A program made the translations under genes and the position numbers. Shown here one piece after another: positions 1 through 7,100 of a stretch of DNA of 8,767 nucleotides (positions are counted from its first letter, which is position 1; each line of letters begins with the position of its first letter). The notes under the pieces were generated by a model. The model searched no databases, was not told the DNA's origin, and saw nothing but the letters and a program-made list of their open reading frames with translations. This stretch comes from Alphaproteobacteria bacterium (GTDB taxonomy: Bacteria; Pseudomonadota; Alphaproteobacteria; Sphingomonadales; Sphingomonadaceae): assembly GCA_016650315.1 (NCBI GenBank), contig JAENVZ010000120.1, positions 1 through 8,767 on the forward strand, read 5' to 3'.

Positions 1-43
1 CTTGGCTTTTGCCGTTCTGAAATAGCTTGGCGGTTTGACCCAT
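1..43 (-). CDS. VapB-like antitoxin, N-terminal 14 codons (cut by window edge)
   Basis: Reading the minus strand from ATG at 43 gives MGQTAKLFQNGKSQ, which runs off the window. This matches the well-known start of VapB/AbrB-fold (SpoVT-AbrB) antitoxins, whose N-termini typically read like xxTAKLFxNGRSQAVRLPK. A VapB protein binds and neutralises a VapC PIN-domain ribonuclease and represses its own operon; the vapC partner would lie outside the window. A GGAG ribosome-binding site sits 8 nt upstream of the ATG, at about 52-55. The gene lies downstream of the Z1 fragment in the same direction, and it or its promoter may mark the edge of the insertion or deletion that removed the rest of Z1. Only 14 residues are visible, so the family call rests on one short motif. 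Confidence 0.68.
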   Translation of the reverse strand, partial: MGQTAKLFQNGKSQ

Positions 44-60
44 GACGGAAACTCCATAAT

Positions 61-97
61 ATAGACTTTAATCTATCACAGCTTGACGAATGGTAAA
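61..97 (-). promoter_or_regulatory. Putative promoter and operator of the vapB-like gene
   Basis: Positions 61-76 form an imperfect palindrome (ATAGACTTTAATCTAT) immediately upstream of the vapB-like ribosome-binding site, where an autoregulatory VapB/VapBC operator is expected. On the minus strand a TTTACC (92-97) and a TAGATT (70-75), separated by 16 nt, could serve as -35 and -10, which would place the palindrome over the -10. A second AT-rich match, TATATT at about 56-61, is an alternative -10. The palindrome is seen directly; its function is inferred. Confidence 0.35.
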
Positions 98-735
98 AGG
101 CAAAATCGTGCGCCACCCCTTTCGCGTAGCGGCGCGGCGGCCATGACTTCGCCCTTCCCGTGCTTGGTATTGATCGAGGCATTGTCAGCTTCGTCGTCGA
201 TCAAGAGCATGGGGGCGTCGATTGTGGAACGGTTGCCGCGCCTGCTATGCTCCTTCAACCATTCGAGAAGATTCTTGAGGGTGCTTGAATTCTTCTTGAT
301 GACGAACACGGCCGGGTTCTTCAGGCCGTGCAGCCCGACACCGACGCTTGTAGCAACAGCCTTGTTGAAATCGCGCTTCGAGTTCGTGAAAGTGACAGGT
401 TCCTTGCTGCTATCGAACTGGCCGACACCGATTATCTTGTCCTGGCCGTTGGACAGCATACGGGCGCTGTCCCGTCCGACAAAACCCTCATCGATGCGAA
501 TCTGCGTCTGGTTGCGCAGATTGTTGTGAACCCCGGCGATGACAACGATGAGCTGGTATCCGGCATCCGCTGCCTTGCATATCAGCCCGATGTAATTTGC
601 CGTTTTTCCCGACTGAACATGGCCAACGACCATACCCCGGCGGTCCCACGAACCGGCCTTCTTGGGATTCTCAAGCAGGCCGAGAATCTGATTGGTAACG
701 TCGTCCAGCGCTGCAAGGACATCGCCAGAGAAGCT
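76..735 (-). pseudogene. Z1-family P-loop ATPase gene fragment, truncated at both ends
   Basis: An open frame starts directly after the HNH stop codon (738-736) and ends at a stop at 76. From the first in-frame ATG (633) it shows a Walker A-like VVGHVQSGKT (residues 2-11), then ANYIGLICKAADAGYQLIVV, VAGVHNNLRNQTQ-type segments and a Walker B/DEAD-like LLIDDEADNAS (143-153). These are hallmarks of the large Z1-domain proteins found with cytosine methyltransferases, Vsr and MutL-like genes in restriction islands. Upstream of the ATG, codons from 735 to 634 still read like the family (LLENPKKAGSWDRRG), but there is no start codon and the usual N-terminal region of roughly a hundred residues is missing. 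Similarity stops at about residue 163 (position 145); the last 22 codons look unrelated. Full-length relatives are several hundred residues longer. It is very probably non-functional, although a truncated NTPase core could still be made from 633. Confidence 0.72.
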
Positions 736-1686
736 TCAGCCCTTGAAAACTGCCAGCCTGTGATAATCCAGAAACTTTGGGTGGGGACGCATCTCAAGCC
801 TGTCCGGCAAGATCAGGCTCGTATTGTCCCCGAGTAGTCGCCCGACGGTGTCGGGCAAGCGGTCTTTTGCAAGCAAAAGGCTGTAATCATCTTCGACTGA
901 TATGAGGCCACGGTCAAACATCCAGTGCATTGTCCCTGAAAGGGCGATTCCATTGCGCACGCTGTCCGGGCCACGATGCTCTACCGGGCGAATATGTGCA
1001 GCCTGCACTTCCGAGCGACCGCCTCCATTGATGATTTTCAAACCTGTCATCGCACAGGTATCGTGATAGGCGCTTTTCACTGCGGCAGAAAACGCGCGGT
1101 CACGGAACGGCCTCGAAACAAGCTGCTCGATAATCCTCCGATCTTGCTCCATCGGCACATCGTAGCGAAAATCCATTCGCTCTTCGGCCACCCAGGCAGA
1201 AGGTCGCATGGGCTCCTCGGGGACATCGGGGGCCTCGCGGCTTCGTTCTTCCATCCCGATAATGTGTCCGAAGCCCGCTTGCCAGATCAGGTCATACTCA
1301 GCGTCAGGCAGGTCACGAACCGCACGTCCGAATGCTCCCTTGTTTGTGGAGCCGTCGGCTTTCTCCAGCAAGGCTTCATGATAGTGCGTACCTTCCTTGA
1401 ACGGGACGGGTCGCGTGAAGGGCAGGTAGTTTGTAATCTCTGCGTAGAAGTGATCCGCGAGGACGGGATCAGGATATATCCGCTCGACGCGAGCAGTTGC
1501 GAAATAGACTTGCCGGCCGCCTGAACTACCAAGTTCACCCGTTGAACGGCGCGGCTCGTAATAGACGATCCAGTCGCCAACTGCACGGCCCACCTGGTTG
1601 AGATATGTTCTCGGAAAATGATACCGCACTTCCGGCAAGTCGTCATAGACCGGCGTCACCTTGGTCGTGAGGACAGCTTTCGTCAT
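736..1686 (-). CDS. HNH endonuclease, putative restriction enzyme (316 aa)
   Basis: The C-terminal third carries an HNH_2-type nuclease domain: Cys211 in CAMTGL, then VQAAHIRPVEHRGPDSVRNG with His231 and Asn245, and HWMFDRGLIS with His254, the arrangement of the H-N-H metal-dependent fold. The protein ends in HPKFLDYHRLAVFKG, the usual C-terminal signature of this family, so the 3' end looks intact. The N-terminal half (GRQVYFATARVERI, then YAEITNYLPFTRPVPF, then GSTNKGAFGRAVRDL) matches the conserved region of predicted HNH restriction endonucleases and may bind DNA. The start ATG at 1686 overlaps the methyltransferase stop by ATGA, implying translational coupling. Adjacency to a cytosine methyltransferase suggests it is the cleaving partner, or a modification-dependent nuclease. 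Its stop is followed immediately, in frame, by the Z1 fragment. The endonuclease call is firm; the specificity is unknown. Confidence 0.85.
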   Translation of the reverse strand: MTKAVLTTKVTPVYDDLPEVRYHFPRTYLNQVGRAVGDWIVYYEPRRSTGELGSSGGRQVYFATARVERIYPDPVLADHFYAEITNYLPFTRPVPFKEGTHYHEALLEKADGSTNKGAFGRAVRDLPDAEYDLIWQAGFGHIIGMEERSREAPDVPEEPMRPSAWVAEERMDFRYDVPMEQDRRIIEQLVSRPFRDRAFSAAVKSAYHDTCAMTGLKIINGGGRSEVQAAHIRPVEHRGPDSVRNGIALSGTMHWMFDRGLISVEDDYSLLLAKDRLPDTVGRLLGDNTSLILPDRLEMRPHPKFLDYHRLAVFKG

Positions 1687-3188
1687 GCCGCCAGACTTAC
1701 CCCGTCATCGTTTGCCGCGCGAGGACAGAAATCTGGATTGCCCTTGAAATAATAATTGTCGGGAAATGTCTGCAAGCGGGCAGCCTCACGCACCGTAAGA
1801 CTACGGCACTGGGCCGGGTCAGGATGAATGAAATAATGCCCGTCCTTGGAAATATGACTGGTCACGGTCGTTGACGGCGCATCGGCAATCTGCACCCGGA
1901 AACGGTCCGAAAATTTCCCGGTTTCCCAGTTGCGGTGCGCTGGCGCCAGCGCATCGGGGAAATCGTCTGCTTTGGGGGAACGTCCCATCACCTTTCCAAA
2001 CGCCGCCGCGAAAAGATAGCGGCCAAGATCGGACGGCATATGCCCCCGCGTTTCGTTGTTTGGAAGCACTTCAAGTCGCGGGTCGCACAGCCAGTCCGCC
2101 AGTGACGCCGGACACCCGGTGCCAAGGCCGTTGGGTCGCAAGGCACCGCGCTGTTCCGCCGTTTCGAGGGCAAGCACGCCATTCAGGACTGCGCGCAGTT
2201 CCTGTTCCTGCTCCGGCGGGAGATCAAATGCCGAATCAAGGACAGCGCGAACACCGGCCCGGAAAGCCGCGCGCCAGGCTACGGCACTGTCCTGCCCCCT
2301 GCTCAGGCCACTTCGCAATGGCGGCATCCCGTCCAGGACATCGGATACCCGCGCTTGCCGCTCGTGTGGTTGCAGCCGCGCGTCACACAGCCTGTTTTCG
2401 TCGATCCTGTCGGCAAGGTCGCGGCGCACCCCGAGAATGATGACCCTGTGCCGCGACTGGGGAACGCCAAAATCCTCGGCCCGCAAGATAAAATCGGATG
2501 GAACCGGCTCAAGGGGAAGTCGACCGCTGGCGTGTCGCTGGGGTGACAGCGCCAGCAAACGGTAGCTGTCCGCTCCTGCTGCCGAACGCAAGTCTTCCAG
2601 CACCTTGCCAAAAATAGGGACGCCATCGACCGAGGATGACAGCATTCCCTTCACATTTTCCATAACGAAGGCGGGGGGGCGCAGCTTGCTCAAAATGTCG
2701 ATATACGTCTTGTAGAGATAATGCCGGGGGTCGTCTCTGGCGACATAAGTTGCGATTCCGGTGTTTCGCGCGCGCCCGACAAGCGAATAGGCCTGGCATG
2801 GAGGCCCGCCGATAACGATGGTGTCATCACCGTGTGCGTCGCGGATTTCACCGAGCCGCTTGTCAATGAAATCGCTAGCAGCAACATCGCCCAAAGTCAG
2901 TAACTGCGCTTCGGAGCAGGCAGCAGCCCATTGATCTGGATAGATTTTCCGCCAGTCAGGTTCGGAATTGTTGTTGTTCAGGAAGTCATAATATTCCTGC
3001 GGATAGCCATTCTGGAATTGCCGCAGGAAGCTGCGCAATAGAAGTGTCGAATGCGCGGGCTTTTCCTTTTCGACCGAAAGTGCGATCTTGAACGGTCGCG
3101 AATTATCTTCTGAGGAAAATGAAGAAAAGCCTTCGGCCAGTCCCCCTGGTCCGGCAAAAAGATCAACTACGGCGTATCGTCCCTGCAT
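1683..3188 (-). CDS. DNA (cytosine-5) methyltransferase, C-terminally altered (501 aa)
   Basis: This is a C5-cytosine methyltransferase, transferring methyl from S-adenosylmethionine to cytosine in a DNA target. Motif I is DLFAGPGG (residues 9-16, AdoMet binding); motif IV is GGPPCQAYS with the catalytic Cys131; motif VI is MENVKG (176-181); motif VIII is PQSRHRVIILG (243-253); motif IX is RSLTVREAARLQTFPDNYYF (462-481). The stretch of about 210 residues between VIII and IX would hold the target-recognition domain. Motif X, normally a QVGNAVPP-like segment soon after motif IX, is absent: the last 17 residues after GN are unrelated, and I see no motif X in the other two frames. Motif X packs against motif I in the AdoMet site, so activity is uncertain. 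The start ATG 3188 places motif I at the expected distance; its ribosome-binding site is weak (an AAGG lies 13 or more nt away). vsr runs divergently from about 70 bp away, the usual partnership for 5mC enzymes. Confidence 0.9.
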   Translation of the reverse strand: MQGRYAVVDLFAGPGGLAEGFSSFSSEDNSRPFKIALSVEKEKPAHSTLLLRSFLRQFQNGYPQEYYDFLNNNNSEPDWRKIYPDQWAAACSEAQLLTLGDVAASDFIDKRLGEIRDAHGDDTIVIGGPPCQAYSLVGRARNTGIATYVARDDPRHYLYKTYIDILSKLRPPAFVMENVKGMLSSSVDGVPIFGKVLEDLRSAAGADSYRLLALSPQRHASGRLPLEPVPSDFILRAEDFGVPQSRHRVIILGVRRDLADRIDENRLCDARLQPHERQARVSDVLDGMPPLRSGLSRGQDSAVAWRAAFRAGVRAVLDSAFDLPPEQEQELRAVLNGVLALETAEQRGALRPNGLGTGCPASLADWLCDPRLEVLPNNETRGHMPSDLGRYLFAAAFGKVMGRSPKADDFPDALAPAHRNWETGKFSDRFRVQIADAPSTTVTSHISKDGHYFIHPDPAQCRSLTVREAARLQTFPDNYYFKGNPDFCPRAANDDGVSLAA

Positions 3189-3255
3189 CTGCTAGTCATT
3201 GCCTTGTCAGGCCGCGAGGTGCAACGTCGATGACGCTGATCCTGGAGACTTTTTT

Positions 3256-3702
3256 CTGGCCGACATCGTTGATCCGGCAACGCGCTCGCGCATGATGAGT
3301 GGCATCCGGGCGAGGAATACACGCCCGGAAATGCGCCTGCGTCGCGAACTCCATGCCCTCGGATTCCGTTTTCGGCTCCACGCCAAGGACTTGCCGGGCA
3401 AGCCTGACCTTGTGCTGAAGAAGCACAATGCGGCAATTTTCGTGCATGGCTGCTTCTGGCACCGGCATCGCGATTGCCGCCTCGCGTCCACTCCTGCCAG
3501 CAATTCCGGCTTCTGGGCCGACAAGTTTGCCCGCAATGTCGAGCGGGACAGGCAGGCGATGGAAGCGCTCCGGGACATGGGCTGGCGCGTTGCTATCGTC
3601 TGGGAGTGCGGGTTACGTCACAACGATATTCCTATCGTCATCGAGCAAACGAGGCGGTGGCTGTTGTCTGATGATCCACATATCGAGTTGTCCCGGCCCT
3701 GA
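3256..3702 (+). CDS. vsr: Very short patch repair (Vsr) T:G mismatch endonuclease, probable CTG start
   Basis: Vsr nicks 5' of the T in T:G mismatches that arise when 5-methylcytosine deaminates, protecting genomes that carry a C5 methyltransferase. From CTG 3256 the protein is 148 aa and begins (M)ADIVDPATRSRMMSGIR, which lines up residue for residue with the start of E. coli Vsr as I remember it. With this numbering the active-site residues fall at Glu25, Asp51 (GKPDLV), His64 and His69 (FVHGCFWHRH), and the zinc ligands are Cys66, His71, Cys74 and Cys118 (VWEC). There is no ATG upstream of Met13 in this frame. A GGAG lies 8 nt before the CTG (3244-3247), so CTG is the best start; TTG at 3199 would add 19 unconserved residues and has no obvious ribosome-binding site. 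The gene is divergent from the methyltransferase and all key residues are intact, so it is probably active. Confidence 0.93.
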   Translation: MADIVDPATRSRMMSGIRARNTRPEMRLRRELHALGFRFRLHAKDLPGKPDLVLKKHNAAIFVHGCFWHRHRDCRLASTPASNSGFWADKFARNVERDRQAMEALRDMGWRVAIVWECGLRHNDIPIVIEQTRRWLLSDDPHIELSRP

Positions 3703-3994
3703 AAGGAAAGGCGAGCGCGGCCTTCGCAGATACGGACAAGCAATCCGAAATCCTCGCGCTCGCCCAGCCGGTCTGCCAACCGCCGCCAGCCGCGACGACA
3801 TCCGCCATATCTTCTCCGCCTTCCCCATCGTCGCCGAAAAGGAGACGGACAAATGGGGCAACTATCGCAGCCAGGACTTGTGCCTGGCATGGATCAACGC
3901 GCTGATGGCCGGGCAACCGGAGATGGAGATTGAGGGGAAAGGATTGGCAATAGCCAAAATTTATCCCCCCGCCAGTTTCCCGACGAGGGGATAA
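3696..3994 (+). pseudogene. Frameshifted C-terminal remnant of a larger protein, possibly a restriction-modification methylase
   Basis: Two overlapping frames look protein-like when joined. From 3696 one frame reads ALKGKASAAFADTDKQSEIL and loses character near 3770. The +2 frame then reads GLPTAASRDDIRHIFSAFP, IVAEKETDKWGNYRSQDLCL and AWINALMAGQPEMEIEG, and runs on to a stop at 3992-3994. The WGxYRSxDLxLAWxNAL pattern resembles, from memory, C-termini of Eco57I-like adenine methylases of type IIG systems, but this assignment is tentative. There is no start codon context and no upstream body of a gene: vsr ends at 3702, on top of the remnant's first codons. The interpretation is a decayed tail left by a deletion or by insertion of the vsr module. 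Its 3' end overlaps the tracrRNA terminator. It could also be a chance open frame, though the composition argues against this. Confidence 0.4.
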
Positions 3995-4101
3995 TTTCAA
4001 CAGAAAAGCTCTGTATCAATGACTCCGATAAGGAATTTCCCCGAAAGGATGATCCTACACAGCGAAGTCTCTGTTACCGTGGCTTCCCTACCGATTTGCC
4101 G
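3956..4101 (-). ncRNA. tracrRNA of the type II-C CRISPR-Cas system (about 146 nt)
   Basis: The minus strand of 4076-4100 is complementary to the first 25 nt of the CRISPR repeat read on the minus strand. All 25 positions pair, with two G-U wobbles and no bulge. A promoter-like pair (4108-4135) puts the transcription start at about 4101, exactly at the anti-repeat. Downstream come hairpins with stems ACAG/CTGT (4059-4062 with 4071-4074, the likely nexus) and ACAGA/TCTGT (4000-4004 with 4010-4014). A possible long-range helix pairs GACTTCG with CGGAGTC, and a terminator-like stem follows at 3961-3994 with a short T run. tracrRNA pairs with pre-crRNA, recruits RNase III where that is used, and anchors the guide in Cas9. 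It is transcribed divergently from cas9. The anti-repeat is certain; the 5' and 3' ends are predictions. Confidence 0.85.
3961..3994 (-). terminator. Predicted intrinsic terminator of the tracrRNA
   Basis: TTATCCCC (3961-3968) and GGGGATAA (3987-3994) form a perfect 8-bp stem with an 18-nt loop. Reading on the minus strand the stem is followed by ATTTT (3956-3960), a short U-tract. A second small perfect hairpin (TTGGC/GCCAA, 3944-3957) follows. The long loop and the four-T tail make it a moderate rather than strong terminator. Confidence 0.55.
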
Positions 4102-4107
4102 AACGTC

Positions 4108-4135
4108 AACTTAGCGATTGACTGGCAGTGGTCAA
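4108..4135 (-). promoter_or_regulatory. Predicted tracrRNA promoter
   Basis: On the minus strand TTGACC (4130-4135) matches five of six -35 consensus bases. TAAGTT (4108-4113) is a partial -10. The spacer is 16 nt. Seven bases downstream of the -10 lies 4101, the first base before the anti-repeat, which is where a short-form tracrRNA should begin. The -35 forms a perfect inverted repeat with a plus-strand TTGAC at 4118-4122. Confidence 0.5.
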
Positions 4136-4162
4136 GGCGTCTTCACTCCAAATAAGTGGAGG
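4118..4162 (+). promoter_or_regulatory. Possible cas9 promoter and cas9 ribosome-binding site
   Basis: GGAGG at 4158-4162 lies 5 nt before ATG 4168 and is a strong Shine-Dalgarno sequence; it fixes the cas9 start there rather than at the GTG at 4156, which lies next to this element. A plus-strand TTGACT (4118-4123) followed after 18 nt by a weak TTCACT (4142-4147) is the only -35/-10 candidate I can see, so the promoter part is uncertain. CTCCA (4146-4150) and TGGAG (4157-4161) could form a hairpin that hides the ribosome-binding site in any longer transcript. Confidence 0.4.
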
Positions 4163-4167
4163 CAGGG

Positions 4168-7100
4168 ATGATAGTTGAAGATTTGGCGTTCGGGATTGAC
4201 CTCGGCATTGGCTCATGCGGCTGGGCCGTTCTTCAAGCGCCTCCCGCCGCCGATGCGCCGGGGGCAATTCCAGCGATGGGAAGCTGGATTTTCGACGTGC
4301 CAGAAACCGATAAGGAGCGGACGCCGACGAACCAGATACGGCGCGGCAGCCGCCTGCTCCGGCGGGTGATCCGCCGCCGCCGCAACCGAATGTCCGAACT
4401 GCGGGGGCTGTTCCGGCAGTCCGGCCTGCTTTCAACCGACTCCCCCGATGCCCTCAAACTCAAAGGGCTTGATCCTTGGGAACTTCGCGCGCGGGGATTG
4501 GACAAGCTGCTTTCCGGCAATGAATTCGCCGTGGCGCTAGGTCATATCGCCAAGCGGCGGGGGTTCCGATCGGCGGCCAAGCGCAAGGCCGCGAACACCA
4601 ACAGCGACGACAAGAAAATGCTCTCTGCGCTTGAAAAGACACAGGAGCGGCTCGGGCGTTATCGCACGGTGGGCGAAATGTTTGCCCGCGATCCCGAATT
4701 TGCGGCCAGGCGGCGCAACCGTGATGGGGTTTACGACCGCACGGCTGGCCGTGACGATCTGGCACATGAGGTCATGGCGCTGTTTGCAGCGCAGCGGCGG
4801 CTTGGTCTGGCCGCTGCATCGGAAGCGCTGGAGGAAGCCTATGTCAACATAGCCTTCCGGCAACTGGCCATGCAGGACAGCGAAAAGCTCGTTGGTCTCT
4901 GCCCATTTGAAAAAGAGGAAAAGCGCGCGGCAAAGCTCTCGCCATCGTTCGAGAAGTTCCGATTGCTGACGCGGCTTATCAATTTGCGGGTGACGACGCC
5001 GGAAGGCGAAAGGGTGCTGACGGCAGACGAACTCGCCCGCGCCACTTCGGATCTCGGCGCAACCAAGATTTTGACCGGCAAGAAGGTGCGCGACCTCATC
5101 GGACTGTCAGGCGATGTTCGTTTCACAACCATCAAACCCGATCAGGAAAAGGGTGATATTACCTCAAAAACAGGCGAGGCCATGTCTGGCACGGGAACGC
5201 TGCGAAAGGCACTGGGAGAGGCGCTTTGGGCCGACATGCTCCGCCGGCCAGAGCATTTGGATCAGATTGCCCATATTCTGAGCTTCTTTGAAACCAGCGA
5301 ACGGATTGAGGCGCAATTACGCACTCTTGCCCTTGATGACGCAGTGCTTGCCGCACTGATGGATGCACTCGACGCCGGGAAATTCGCACACTTCAAAGGC
5401 GCGGCGCATATCTCTGCCAAGGCCGTGCGCGCCCTGCTGCCCCATCTGGAAGCTGGCAAGCGCTACGATGAAGCCTGCGCGCTGGCGGGCTACGATCATG
5501 CTGCATCGTCATTCTCCCATGTCGATCATGTCACGGACAAGGCATCATTCAACGCTCTGGTTGCCGAAGTAGGGGAGAGCATCGCCAACCCCATCGCCCG
5601 CAAAGCGCTCACCGAGGGGCTGAAACAGCTTTGGGCAATGCGGAACACATACGGGTTGCCGGGTGCGATCTATATCGAGCTGGCGCGCGATGTGGGCAAC
5701 AGTCTTGAAAAGCGGCGGGAGATTGAAAAGGGGATTGATGACGCAACGGCACAGCGCAAACGGGAACGTCAGGAAGCGCGCGATCTGCTGGGCATCGAGG
5801 ACGTGAACGGGGATACCCTGCTCCGGTATCGGTTGTGGAAAGAGCAAGGCACATTTTGCCTTTACACGGGACAGCACATTGATCCCCGCCAGATCATAGC
5901 CACGGACAATAGCGTTCAGGTCGATCACATCCTGCCTTGGTCGCGCTTCGGCGACGATAGCTACAACAACAAGACGCTCTGCCTTGCCAGTGCCAACCAG
6001 CGCAAAAAAGGGGCCACGCCCTTCGAGTGGTTCAGCAACGATAAAACGTCCGAAGACTGGGATTTGTTTGCCGAACGGGTTGAAGGCAATAAGGCGTTAC
6101 GCGGATTCAAGAAGCGGAATTACCTGCTGAAAAATGCCACGGAGGCGGCGGAGAAATTCCGCTCCCGCAACCTTAACGACACCCGTTACGCCTGCCGCCT
6201 GCTCGCGGAAGCTGTAAAGCTGTTCTACCCGCGCGGCGAGCGGCAGGAAAAGGATGGCAACCGCCGGGTGTTCACAAGGCCGGGGCAATTGACGGCTGCG
6301 TTACGCCAAGCCTGGGGGCTTGAATCGCTCAAGAAGGTCGATGGCAAGCGATTGCCCGATGATCGCCACCACGCGCTTGATGCTTTGGTGGTCGCAGCGG
6401 TCAGCGAAGCCGAAGTGCACAAGCTCACCAAGTCTTTTCAGGAATGGGAACAGCAAGGGCTTGGTCGGCCATTGCGCAGAGTGCCGGAACCTTGGGAGGG
6501 ATTTCGGGAACAGGCCAAGGCGGCTTTCGAGTCCGTTTTCGTTGCCCGCCCTGAACGGCGACGCGCGCGTGGCGAAGGCCACGCCGCCACCATCCGCCAG
6601 GTCAAAGAGCGAGAGGGCCAGCAAATCGTTTTTGAACGCAAGGCTGTCATCAATCTGAAAGAAGCCGATCTGGAGCGCATCAAAGACCCGGAACGCAACA
6701 GCGCGATCATTGCCGCAATCCGCGATTGGATCGCTGCGGGTCGTAAAGCTGATGCGCTGCCCCAGTCGCCCAAAGGCGATGTGATTACCAAGGTTCGGCT
6801 TTCGTCGAAAAACAAACCCGCTGTGTCGGTGCGTGGCGGCTCTGCCGACCGGGGCGAAATGGTGCGCGTTGACGTATTCTCAATGCCGAACAAGCGCGGC
6901 AAGGATGAATGGTATCTAGTGCCGATCTATCCGCACCAAGTGATGGATAGACGAGGCTGGCCTCAACCGCCGATACGGTCGGTCGTGGCATACAAAGACG
7001 AGGACGAATGGACATTGATAGGCGATGTCCACCAATTTCGTTTCAGTCTTCATCCTCGAACCTATGTTGAAGTCGTGAAGTCCAATGGTGAAATTCTTGA

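Noticed and set aside
110..135. GCGCC/GGCGC inverted repeat near the Z1 breakpoint
   Set aside because: Only five base pairs with a 16-nt loop and no T run; too weak to call a terminator or an element end.
83..837. Two long plus-strand open frames opposite the Z1 fragment and the HNH 3' end
   Set aside because: They have no recognisable motifs and lie antisense to sequences with clear Z1 and HNH family motifs; GC-rich antisense frames are expected here.
3944..3957. TTGGC/GCCAA small hairpin as the main tracrRNA terminator
   Set aside because: On the minus strand it is not followed directly by a T run; the stem at 3961-3994 followed by ATTTT fits better.
3638..4000. Minus-strand open frames over the vsr 3' end and the following region
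   Set aside because: Arg/Gly-rich low-quality translations with no motif; the plus strand carries vsr and a more protein-like remnant.
4076..4167. tracrRNA on the plus strand, with the array transcribed on the plus strand
   Set aside because: A plus-strand tracrRNA would run straight into cas9 with no terminator. The minus-strand reading has a promoter placed exactly at the anti-repeat, hairpins and a terminator after it, and a Neisseria-like repeat orientation.
4156..4167. GTG at 4156 as the cas9 start
   Set aside because: The strong GGAGG at 4158-4162 would lie inside the coding sequence; it is correctly spaced for ATG 4168.
6301..6902. Long minus-strand open frames inside cas9
   Set aside because: They shadow the Cas9 RuvC-III and C-terminal coding region and show no motifs of their own.
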